Assembly (NCBI GenBank): GCA_030430975.1
Contig: JAUIKB010000325.1
Span: 1 to 6,735 of the forward strand
DNA from: Polyangia bacterium
GTDB taxonomy: Bacteria > Myxococcota_A > Polyangia > Polyangiales > Polyangiaceae
Length of the DNA: 6,735 bases
Reading direction: 5' to 3'
The position numbers and the translations under genes were made by a program. The notes beneath the pieces are model-generated. The model did no database searches. It worked only from the letters and a program-made list of their open reading frames with translations, and had not been told where the DNA came from. Each line of letters begins with the position of its first letter. Position 1 is the stretch's first letter. This document shows positions 1 to 5,154 of the stretch, one piece after another.

Positions 1-61
1 AAAGCTCCGAAACGACATGTGGGCGGGGGTGTAAGCGATGTTTCGACGAACGACAGCGTCG

Positions 62-1318
62 CTACGGCGCCACGATGCTCTTGGCGAGCGCGGCGTGTGC
101 ACCCGTCGGATAGCGGGCGAGGTACCGCTCAGCGGCTGCACGCGCGGCGGCTTTACCGCCGGACTTGTATTCGGCTTCCATTACCCGTCCGTGCGCCTCT
201 TGCGCCCATGAGCCCCCGGGTTGCTCCTGGAGATACGTCTGAAACCAGCGCCGCGCCTCGGCGTGCTGGCCGAACGAATCGAACGCTATCCGACCCAGAA
301 AAAATGCTGCCTGCGCCTTGATGCCGCCGCCGAATCGGTTGCGAATCGTCAGATACGCCGAACGCGCCTGACTGGGATGACCGCTGAGCCGCACCGTGTT
401 CGCCAGCAGCAGCGCATCCCCGCCGCCGAGCGTTGCCATCAGCGAGTCGATGCCGCGTCCAGCCGCCGCTTGATATGCCGGCTTGTAGCGGCCCTTCTTC
501 GCGAGCGCCCTCCAGTCCTTGACGCCTGCGTCGCTCGCTCCCGAGTCTCGCGCGCGCACTGCCTTGGCAGCCGCCGCGTTGGCGTCGGCGTCGTTGGACA
601 GCGACGCTGCTGCGGATACCGACTTGCCCGCGCCATCGGCCTTTCGGTCGACTCGGTCATCGCCGCGCTTCGCCGAGGTCCGCGGACACTGAAAGCTCTG
701 AGACTCCCCGGCGCGCAGGCTCTGACCCGACGTCAGACAGCCGCCGGTGACCAGCACGGACCCCTCCTGCATCGTCACCGTCAGTCGCTGGGCGTCCACA
801 TCCCACGTCGTGTCGAACTCCGTTCCGGTCACGTGCACTTCAAACGGGCCCGCACCGACGATCCACTCGGTTGATTCGCGATGCACCACCTTTGTATGCG
901 CTGTACCCGCGTCCACTCGCACCCGCGCGCCATGCGTCGTCAGTCCGATCACCCGCGCCGACGCCCCGGTTTGGAGCACGACCGATGAGCCTTCTGAAAA
1001 GTCTAAACGTCGCCCGGCGCCGTCCGCCTGATACCGCTGTCCAATCGCGCCCGCCTTGGACGCGACCTGAAACGTCACCAGCGCGTCCGGTGTGGGCGTC
1101 ACGAACCACATCAGGATCGCCGCAGCCGCGGCGCCGAGCAACGCCGGAACCACCATTCGTCGCATCGCCGTTGAACCATCGTTGGCCGGCTCTGCACGTC
1201 GCCGCTGTCGCTCCGTTCTGAGGCGTTCCAGCCTCGAGTCGATGGGAGCCCGCTCACGCGTTTCGATCACGTCATCCTGATGCTCGCGCAGCGCCGCGCC
1301 CAAATCGTTCAATTCCAT
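62..1318 (-). CDS. FecR-domain membrane protein with C-terminal TPR-like repeats, probable regulator of the adjacent ECF sigma factor
   Basis: Seen: a 418-residue protein. Residues 1-54 are charged and Arg/Glu-rich. One hydrophobic helix lies at about 55-73 (VVPALLGAAAAAILMWFV). A FecR domain follows at about 105-205, with the signature VHVTGTEFDTTWD (161-173) and the strand VTMQEGSVLVTG. Then comes a low-complexity Ala/Asp/Lys linker (about 215-265) and a helical, TPR-like tail (about 267-418; SQARSAYLTIRNRFGGG, AEARRWFQTYLQEQP). Known: FecR-family proteins cross the inner membrane and transmit a periplasmic signal to an ECF sigma factor through their cytoplasmic N-terminus. Inferred: it controls the sigma factor encoded just upstream, with the FecR and TPR parts in the periplasm. 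No HxxxCxxC zinc-binding anti-sigma motif is present. Start: the ATG at 1318 is preceded by AAGGGGGG at 6 nt, while an in-frame TTG at 1339 would translate that ribosome site. The start overlaps the sigma stop by 10 nt, suggesting translational coupling. No TonB receptor is in view, so a role in iron uptake is not implied. Confidence 0.85.
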   Translation of the reverse strand: MELNDLGAALREHQDDVIETRERAPIDSRLERLRTERQRRRAEPANDGSTAMRRMVVPALLGAAAAAILMWFVTPTPDALVTFQVASKAGAIGQRYQADGAGRRLDFSEGSSVVLQTGASARVIGLTTHGARVRVDAGTAHTKVVHRESTEWIVGAGPFEVHVTGTEFDTTWDVDAQRLTVTMQEGSVLVTGGCLTSGQSLRAGESQSFQCPRTSAKRGDDRVDRKADGAGKSVSAAASLSNDADANAAAAKAVRARDSGASDAGVKDWRALAKKGRYKPAYQAAAGRGIDSLMATLGGGDALLLANTVRLSGHPSQARSAYLTIRNRFGGGIKAQAAFFLGRIAFDSFGQHAEARRWFQTYLQEQPGGSWAQEAHGRVMEAEYKSGGKAAARAAAERYLARYPTGAHAALAKSIVAP

Positions 1319-1965
1319 CGTGAGCCCCCCTTCACCCAATCGGCCAACGCGGGATGGCGCTTCGCCTGCTTCACGAATTTCGTCTCCGCCGTCTTCACTC
1401 GCCGCTTAACGGTGGCGAGCGAAACGCCGCAGGCGTCGGCAATCGCCTTCAGCTCCATGCCCTCCACGAGCCGCAGGGTGAACGCGACCCGCTCGTCTGC
1501 GTCGAGGCGCTCAACCACTTGGTAAAACGCGCGCATCGCATCGCGGACCTCCGGATCGGCGTTCGGGGCCTCCAGCTCAAGCGGCTGGTCCGGCGTGAGC
1601 AACGTGAGCCAACTCCGCCGCTTGCGTTTGCGGATCGTCTCGCGGGCCACGAACACCGCGATCGACGTCAGCCACGCCTTGAGCGCGTCGGCCTCGCGCA
1701 GCTGCGCCACGCGATCGAACGCACGGATGAACACCTCCTGAACCAAATCGTCGATGTCTTCGCCCTGCTTCGAAGCCGTTCCCAACACCCTCGTCAGGAT
1801 CCTCTCCACGTGTCGGTGATGCAGCTCAAACAGGCGCCGCTCCGCCTCCGGTCGCCCCACTCGCAGTCCGCGCAACAGCTCGCCGGCCGCGGACTGCTCC
1901 GTGACCAACTTCAGATGCGGCGGATGAGGTGACGACACGACGGCGGGCATAGACCAAGGCTTCAT
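1309..1965 (-). CDS. RNA polymerase ECF-type sigma-70 factor
   Basis: Seen: 218 residues with the two-domain layout of ECF sigma factors. Region 2 spans about 30-120 and contains the core-binding motif IDDLVQEVFIRAFDRV (71-86), followed by the basic stretch RETIRKRKRRSW expected for -10 recognition. Region 4 spans about 145-200, with helix-turn-helix ELKAIADACGVSLATVKRRV (171-190) for -35 recognition. There is no region 1.1 or 3, and no extra C-terminal domain. Known: such factors direct core polymerase to a small regulon and are held inactive by a partner, usually encoded next door. Inferred: the partner is the FecR protein whose start overlaps this gene's end. Start: the ATG at 1965 has only weak upstream purines. 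The in-frame ATG at 1950 (residue 6) has GAAG about 9 nt before it and is a real alternative; both keep region 2 intact. The first 25 residues are Pro/Ser-rich and not conserved sigma sequence. Confidence 0.93.
   Translation of the reverse strand: MKPWSMPAVVSSPHPPHLKLVTEQSAAGELLRGLRVGRPEAERRLFELHHRHVERILTRVLGTASKQGEDIDDLVQEVFIRAFDRVAQLREADALKAWLTSIAVFVARETIRKRKRRSWLTLLTPDQPLELEAPNADPEVRDAMRAFYQVVERLDADERVAFTLRLVEGMELKAIADACGVSLATVKRRVKTAETKFVKQAKRHPALADWVKGGSRWN
1325..1332 (-). promoter_or_regulatory. Ribosome binding site deciding the FecR-protein start
   Basis: On the minus strand AAGGGGGG lies 6 nt before the ATG at 1318, inside the last codons of the sigma factor gene. It supports the ATG over the in-frame TTG at 1339, which lies upstream of it. 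Ribosomes ending the sigma gene at 1309 could restart here. Confidence 0.7.
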
Positions 1966-1997
1966 CCGCTAGTGGCCGTCCGGGCGCCTAACGGCTC

Positions 1998-2003
1998 ATA
2001 TTA
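1998..2003 (-). promoter_or_regulatory. Candidate -10 element for the sigma/FecR unit
   Basis: On the minus strand the hexamer TAATAT lies about 33 nt upstream of the sigma ATG, in the most AT-rich stretch of the window (about 1996-2050). No good TTGACA-like -35 sits at 16-18 bp; TTGGCG is present but only 11 bp away. Between it and the start codon, an inverted repeat GCCGT/ACGGC (1975-1979 and 1991-1995) could form a small hairpin in the leader. Autoregulation by the ECF factor is common in such units but no motif here proves it. Confidence 0.3.
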
Positions 2004-2068
2004 GATCTCAGACACGCCAAATAACTGATTTAACTGACTTTTTTACCAACAACCCTAACCCGAGCGGG

Positions 2069-2120
2069 CGGCTCTACGTCCGCAACGCGCGCAGAGTCCA
2101 GCTGCGCAGCGTAGAAGCCG
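2069..2120. repeat. Imperfect inverted repeat just past the CBS gene stop
   Basis: CGGCTCTACG (2069-2078) and CGTAGAAGCCG (2110-2120) are complementary over 10 pairs with one bulged base, enclosing a 31-nt GC-rich loop that contains the palindrome CTGCGCAG. The repeat begins 6 nt beyond the minus-strand stop of the CBS-domain gene, so it could end or protect that transcript. No T-tract follows on the minus strand, so it is not a canonical intrinsic terminator. Confidence 0.35.
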
Positions 2121-2126
2121 GCTCTA

Positions 2127-2537
2127 CTAGTCGCGAAGCCGACCCGTCGCCAGGTAGCGGATGACGTCCGTGCTCGTCAGGATGCCAACGAGTTCATTGT
2201 TGTCGTCCGTGATCGGGAGGGAATGAAAGCCACCATCCGCCAGCTTGTCGGCGGCCTCGCGGAGAGTCGCCTTGGGGTCGAGCCTTACCAGGCCCCGCTC
2301 CATCGCCTCGCTGGCGAAGATGCTTGCGAGCTCCGAGCTCCCGCGCTCAAGGGCGTAGCGCGCGATATCCCAGCTGCTGAGCAGACCCACCAGCTCGTCG
2401 CCCTGGACGACGGGGATGTGTTGGACCGAGTTCGCGACCATGAACTCCCAGACCTCGACCAGGTTGTGCGAGGGCTTCGCCACAACCAGGTCGTCGGAAC
2501 TCATCAACATCGAGACGGGGGAATCTAGCGGGTCCAC
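2127..2537 (-). CDS. Stand-alone two-CBS-domain protein
   Basis: Seen: 136 residues made almost entirely of two CBS motifs, at about 8-64 (VWEFMVANSVQHIPVVQGDELVGLLSSWDIAR) and about 75-132 (REAADKLADGGFHSLPITDD, ELVGILTSTDVIRYLA). The second ends in TSTDVIR, the S/T-x-x-D pattern that contacts ribose and phosphate of adenine nucleotides in CBS pairs. The equivalent first-domain stretch SSWDIAR is also compatible with binding. Known: CBS pairs fold into a Bateman module that senses AMP, ATP or related ligands, and 130-150-residue free-standing versions are widespread. Inferred: a small cytoplasmic nucleotide-sensing protein; its partner cannot be told from the context. Start: the GTG at 2537 has TGAGG 5 nt upstream, while the internal ATG at 2510 has no ribosome site and would cut into the first domain. 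It shares strand with the sigma gene but is separated from it by 161 nt. Confidence 0.9.
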   Translation of the reverse strand: MDPLDSPVSMLMSSDDLVVAKPSHNLVEVWEFMVANSVQHIPVVQGDELVGLLSSWDIARYALERGSSELASIFASEAMERGLVRLDPKATLREAADKLADGGFHSLPITDDNNELVGILTSTDVIRYLATGRLRD

Positions 2538-2551
2538 ACGAGCCTCATATC

Positions 2552-2596
2552 ATGACGACCGCTTGGCGGGTGACGACGATAGTGCGGACCAACTGA
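2552..2596 (+). pseudogene. Probable 3'-end scar of a lost PD40-type lipoprotein gene
   Basis: Fifteen codons from an ATG at 2552 read MTTAWRVTTIVRTN and a stop. The last codons, CGGACCAACTGA, are identical base for base to the last codons (RTN, stop) of the PD40 lipoprotein gene at 4470-4481. Its C-terminus RIYKAVRTN resembles RVTTIVRTN here. The conserved segment that follows that gene also follows this one, at 2611-2647. No further similarity is visible upstream, where the CBS gene begins. I infer the end of a decayed paralogue, not an expressed micro-ORF. Twelve bases alone could be chance; the downstream match makes that unlikely. Confidence 0.45.
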
Positions 2597-2610
2597 TCGG
2601 AACCGTGGTC

Positions 2611-2647
2611 GACTGAACTTGGGGACAATTGAACTTTTTCACACCAC
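2611..2647 (+). repeat. Dispersed 37-bp repeat, copy A (decayed hairpin)
   Basis: This segment (begins GACTGAACTT, ends TTCACACCAC) matches copy B at 4516-4552 at 32 of 37 positions, in the same orientation. It lies 14 nt after the scar stop codon; copy B lies 34 nt after the PD40 gene stop. In copy B the arms GAACTTC/GAAGTTC form a perfect 7-bp stem. Here two of the seven pairs are broken and one has become G-T, consistent with this being the relaxed, non-functional copy. Confidence 0.7.
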
Positions 2648-2651
2648 TTAG

Positions 2652-2966
2652 TCAGAGTCAGAGGCGGGAGCGAGTTTCCCCACGTACCTCTCTGCACCAA
2701 GCCGCTCCCCGACAACCACGCCGGGCGCCGCCACCGGTCGTCCGGAACTCGTCCCTTATCTCGATCTCGAAGAAGACCCGCCGCTTGGGACGCTGCTCGC
2801 CGGCGCTGCCTCCGCCGACCGCTCGCATGCGCTATGGATTGGCGGCCACGAGTGGCTCACCTACGGCGCGGTCGGGTCCCCTGTGTTTCCACGCCGCATA
2901 CACGACCGGCGCGGCCTCCGCCGGCTCTGGATCCCGAGCGCGTGGCGATGCTGTCTAACGTCCTGA
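2652..2966 (+). pseudogene. Open frame without a start codon, fossil coding sequence of uncertain family
   Basis: The frame beginning at 2652 is open to a TGA at 2964-2966, uses mostly G/C-ending codons to about 2900, and has no ATG or plausible ribosome site. It includes the phrases PELVPYLDLEEDPPLGTLL and SHALWIGGHEWLTYGAV. Two readings are possible. It may be the middle of the same PP2C phosphatase whose C-terminus follows in another frame: a GDSR-x-Y-L...LT-like segment would lie about 47 codons before NVLT, roughly the usual family distance. Alternatively, it resembles the N-terminus of an AMP-binding adenylation enzyme (L..L...A...R.ALW..G..LTY). Neither is secure. A frame change near 2880-2920 would be needed to join it to the next segment. 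Confidence 0.3.
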
Positions 2967-3211
2967 CTCTCACAATCGGATTTCGAACCGGTAGCAACCA
3001 AACGGCCGGACATGCGGTCGAGCTGGCGCCCGGCGATCGACTCCTGCTGCTCAGCCACGCTTCATGCACTGGACCCGAGTCGGTCCTGGGCATGCTGTCC
3101 AATCGGCCTCAGCTCGATGTCGGACTGCACGCTGTCGTCAACGCCGGCTGCGACAGCTCCCTCGAAGGGGACCACTCAGCCTATGCCGCCGCAGCGCTCG
3201 AACGCGCCTAA
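2834..3211 (+). pseudogene. C-terminal remnant of a PP2C-type Ser/Thr protein phosphatase
   Basis: The 125-codon frame becomes protein-like from about residue 34. LDPERVAMLSNVLTLTIG matches the region before the conserved NV(I/L)TRALG of PP2C enzymes. VELAPGDRLLLLSHAS matches PGDRLLLCSDGLT, and LEGDHSAYAAAALERA matches the terminal DNxTxVVV strand. Known: PP2C phosphatases need the Asp of SDG and the Asp of DN for their Mn/Mg centre. Here SDG has become SHA, and DN has become DH, which keeps the Asp. The N-terminal half with the first metal ligands is absent in this frame, and residues 1-33 are Arg/Pro-rich noise. I therefore read this as a pseudogene whose upstream part may continue, frameshifted, in the preceding fossil frame. 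An expressed degenerate protein cannot be excluded, but there is no convincing ribosome site. Confidence 0.45.
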
Positions 3212-3296
3212 CCGGATTGTCGGCCGGCCTCTCAGCCCGCTAGGCGAAAGTCCATCACAGCGGGGAGGAATCATCTACGCAAGCGTATCCCGCCAC

Positions 3297-4481
3297 GTGA
3301 AACGCACCATCCTTCCCAGAATCAGCTACAGGGCAGCCTGCGTCGCGGGGCTCAGCCTGGCCATCGCTAGCGGATGCGGCGACAGCGGAGCCGGCAGCTC
3401 CGGCTCGGTCGGCGGCGGAGCCGCGGCGGGGATCGGCGGGACCTCCGGCACTGGCGCAGCAGCCGGCAACGGCGGCAACGCGCCGGGCGGAACAGCCGGA
3501 AGTGCCGTAGGCGGAACGGCGAACGGCGGCGGGGCAGGAACGACGGGCGGCACGGGTGGCACCACGCCGGGCGCGGGCGGCGCGGGTGGCACTACGGGCG
3601 GCGCGGGTGGCACTACGGGCGGAACCGGCGGCTCCGGAGCATCCGGTGGCGCCGGAGGCTCCGGTGCCACCGGGGGATCTGGCGGAACCGGCGGAACCGG
3701 CGGAACCGGCGCGTGCTCGCCGTCTCAAGCGTTCGGCACACCGGTACAGCTGACGGAGTTCGGAAACAGCGATGCCAACTACCCTTGGCTGACTCAAGAC
3801 GGACTCACGCTGCTGTACTCCGGGTTCTCGATGTCACGAACGCGACTGTTCAGCGCCGGACGCGCCAGCCCGACACAGCCGTTCGGTACCCCGACCGCGA
3901 TCGCCAACATCAACGGCGACGACAACTCCCATGCTTGGCCAGCGCTGTCATCAGACGGGCTCGAGCTATACTACGCGACGGTTCAGGGCGCTCCGTGGCG
4001 CGCAACGCGAACGACGCCGACGGATGCCTTCGGTACACCTACGGCGATCCAGCTCGGCTCATCCAGTCAAGAGATCATGTTCCCGCGTCCTCACGCGTCC
4101 GGCATGTACTTTGGCGCTCACAGCGGCGACTGGTACCAAGCCAAACTGTACTTCCAGCCGATGGGCGGGAGCGCTCAGGTAATTCTCAATCACAATGGAG
4201 CGCTACGCGGTTTCTCACTGAGCCAAGACGAGCTGACTCTCTACTACACGCTGTCCAGCACCCTCGGTACGCAGCGCGTGTCCTTTCGCACGACTCGCGC
4301 CAGCACGTCCGTGGCGTTTGAAGCCGGCACCGAGCTGTCGGAGTTCACCGACCTCAACTACCCGAGTCGCCGAATGGACGTCACATGGGTGTCCGATGAC
4401 GAGTGCACGCTGTATGGATCGGCTCGCCCGAGCAGCAATCAGCAGAGCGAGCGGATCTACAAGGCCGTACGGACCAACTGA
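3297..4481 (+). CDS. Outer-envelope lipoprotein with Gly-rich linker and PD40/TolB-like beta-propeller repeats
   Basis: Seen: 394 residues from the GTG at 3297. Residues 1-27 form a lipoprotein signal peptide: basic MKRTILPRISYR, hydrophobic core AACVAGLSLAIA, and ASGC with Cys27 as the expected lipidation site. Residues 28-138 are almost only Gly, Ala, Thr and Ser. Residues about 146-390 hold some five PD40-like repeats, for example ANYPWLTQDGLTLLYSG, SHAWPALSSDGLELYYAT and GALRGFSLSQDELTLYYTL, with FGTP spacers. Known: this arrangement recurs in myxobacterial surface lipoproteins; PD40 repeats build TolB-like propellers and usually bind protein or polysaccharide rather than catalyse. Inferred: a tethered, surface-displayed binding protein with unknown ligand. 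Cys140 and Cys370 flank the propeller and could pair. Start: the GTG gives the best signal peptide, but no ribosome site stands close to it; GGAGGA lies 27 nt upstream. An in-frame ATG at 3183 would add 38 unlikely residues inside the PP2C remnant. Confidence 0.8.
   Translation: MKRTILPRISYRAACVAGLSLAIASGCGDSGAGSSGSVGGGAAAGIGGTSGTGAAAGNGGNAPGGTAGSAVGGTANGGGAGTTGGTGGTTPGAGGAGGTTGGAGGTTGGTGGSGASGGAGGSGATGGSGGTGGTGGTGACSPSQAFGTPVQLTEFGNSDANYPWLTQDGLTLLYSGFSMSRTRLFSAGRASPTQPFGTPTAIANINGDDNSHAWPALSSDGLELYYATVQGAPWRATRTTPTDAFGTPTAIQLGSSSQEIMFPRPHASGMYFGAHSGDWYQAKLYFQPMGGSAQVILNHNGALRGFSLSQDELTLYYTLSSTLGTQRVSFRTTRASTSVAFEAGTELSEFTDLNYPSRRMDVTWVSDDECTLYGSARPSSNQQSERIYKAVRTN
3580..3621 (+). repeat. 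Two perfect 21-bp tandem copies in the Gly-rich linker
   Basis: The unit GCGCGGGTGGCACTACGGGCG, one base over twenty if written whole, occurs twice without mismatch (3580-3600 and 3601-3621) and encodes seven residues of the GGAGGTT type. The length is a multiple of three, so copy-number change would alter linker length without breaking the frame. Confidence 0.85.
3681..3707 (+). repeat. Three perfect 9-bp tandem copies in the Gly-rich linker
   Basis: GGCGGAACC occurs three times head to tail and encodes Gly-Gly-Thr three times, directly before the Cys that opens the propeller domain. It is in frame, so gain or loss of units is tolerated. Confidence 0.9.
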
Positions 4482-4515
4482 CCGACTTCGCGGCTACAGC
4501 GTGACCAACCCGGCC

Positions 4516-4552
4516 GATTGAACTTCGGGACAATCGAAGTTCTTCACACCAC
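4516..4552 (+). repeat. Dispersed 37-bp repeat, copy B, with a hairpin after the PD40 gene
   Basis: This is the better-preserved partner of copy A at 2611-2647 (32 of 37 identical). It contains a perfect 7-bp stem, GAACTTC (4520-4526) and GAAGTTC (4536-4542), around a 9-nt loop GGGACAATC. The stem begins 38 nt after the PD40 gene stop. Only a short TTC follows instead of a T-tract, so it is a weak terminator at best. It could instead be an mRNA-stabilising hairpin or the end of a small mobile repeat. No transposase is nearby. Confidence 0.7.
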
Positions 4553-4614
4553 CTGGCGCAGCAGCAGCCGCGAGCCGCGCCGCGAACCGACTAAGGACTG
4601 AGCACACAGGGACC

Positions 4615-5049
4615 ATGACCGAGACGCAGCCCATGGCCATCGCCCGACCGGCGTTGTATGCAGCCACGATGGCAACCGGTCCCGATCCCGCGGTCATGGG
4701 CATCATCGTTGCCATCGCATCCGCTATCGTCGCCGTTGGCTGGTTCATCGCGGTCGGGTTTGTATGGGCGTTCATTCGTCGGGTCGTGCAAAAGGTTGAA
4801 GGGCAGCACGGCGACCTAGCGGCCCCGGAGAATGTCGCCCTATTGCTATACGCGCTGTCTGCGTTCTTCTGGCCAGCTGGTTTCGTGCTCGGGGCGATGC
4901 AGCTCAAGGATCCGAAAACGACCCGCCAGGCGCGCAACTGCCTGGCGCTCGGTCTGGCGCACATCAGCGTCATTGTCGTACTGACGTGCGCAGGCATGAC
5001 GATCGCAGGCTTCATGGCACCGGCGTGGTTTAGCGTGCTGGTGAGTTGA
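4615..5049 (+). CDS. Small multi-pass membrane protein of unknown function
   Basis: I do not recognise the family. Seen: 144 residues with three strong hydrophobic segments, at about 26-54 (GIIVAIASAIVAVGWFIAVG), 74-97 (VALLLYALSAFFWPAGFVLG) and 108-143; the last is long enough for a helix plus a re-entrant or fourth short helix. Loop 55-73 is polar (RRVVQKVEGQHGDLAAPEN) and loop 98-107 is basic (KDPKTTRQAR). By the positive-inside rule, RR at 55-56 and the KTTRQAR loop cannot both be cytoplasmic if all segments span once, so topology is uncertain. Start: the ATG at 4615 has AGGG only 3 nt upstream, a weak site; the next ATG (4633) has none. It sits 133 nt after the PD40 lipoprotein on the same strand, past the hairpin repeat, so co-transcription is possible but not shown. 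The sequence supports no catalytic motif. Confidence 0.65.
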   Translation: MTETQPMAIARPALYAATMATGPDPAVMGIIVAIASAIVAVGWFIAVGFVWAFIRRVVQKVEGQHGDLAAPENVALLLYALSAFFWPAGFVLGAMQLKDPKTTRQARNCLALGLAHISVIVVLTCAGMTIAGFMAPAWFSVLVS

Positions 5050-5139
5050 GCCGCGTCGTTGCGTGCCAGTCCGGACAACGCCGGCTCAGGCGCGCCACCG
5101 TCCCTGACCGCGCGTTCCCCACGCGGCAAGAATTGCGCG

Positions 5140-5154
5140 TAGAATCACGCCGTG
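5140..5154 (+). promoter_or_regulatory. Candidate leaderless promoter at the start of the small lipoprotein gene
   Basis: TAGAAT occupies 5140-5145, exactly -12 to -7 relative to the GTG start at 5152. No Shine-Dalgarno-like purine run precedes the GTG (the six bases between are CACGCC). TANNNT at this spacing is the known signature of leaderless transcripts that begin at or next to the start codon. No clear -35 is present; TTCCCC at 5115-5120 is poor and 19 bp away. Confidence 0.4.

Noticed and set aside
1..18. Minus-strand ATG at 18 (MSFRSF) as a third gene of the sigma/FecR unit
   Set aside because: Only six codons are in the window and the preceding bases are pyrimidine-rich with no ribosome site.
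44..61. Inverted repeat CGACG/CGTCG just after the FecR stop
   Set aside because: A five-pair stem with an eight-base loop and no T-tract is expected by chance in sequence this GC-rich.
221..874. Plus-strand open frame of 217 codons opposite the FecR gene
   Set aside because: It is Arg-rich, has no domain or signal, and mirrors a clear FecR/TPR protein on the minus strand. High GC content makes such antisense frames common.
2036..2048. T-run that might be a terminator on the plus strand
   Set aside because: No stem precedes the six Ts and no plus-strand gene ends here; only a short direct repeat (AACTGATTT/AACTGACTT) is present.
3326..3670. Minus-strand Pro/Ala-rich frame resembling a PPVPPAPP repeat protein
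   Set aside because: It is the complement of the Gly-Gly-Thr/Ala codons of the lipoprotein linker; it has no signal or flanking domain.
3541..3710. Repeated short units that could suggest a CRISPR array or minisatellite
   Set aside because: Units are 9 and 21 bp, contiguous with no unique spacers, and encode a Gly-rich linker in frame.
3374..4321. Plus-strand 315-codon frame overlapping the PD40 lipoprotein
   Set aside because: It is extremely Arg-rich, the product of reading the Gly-rich repeat and propeller codons one base out of phase.
4494..5129. Minus-strand 211-codon frame opposite the membrane protein
   Set aside because: Composition is typical of an antisense shadow, and the plus-strand frame has clear transmembrane segments and codon bias.
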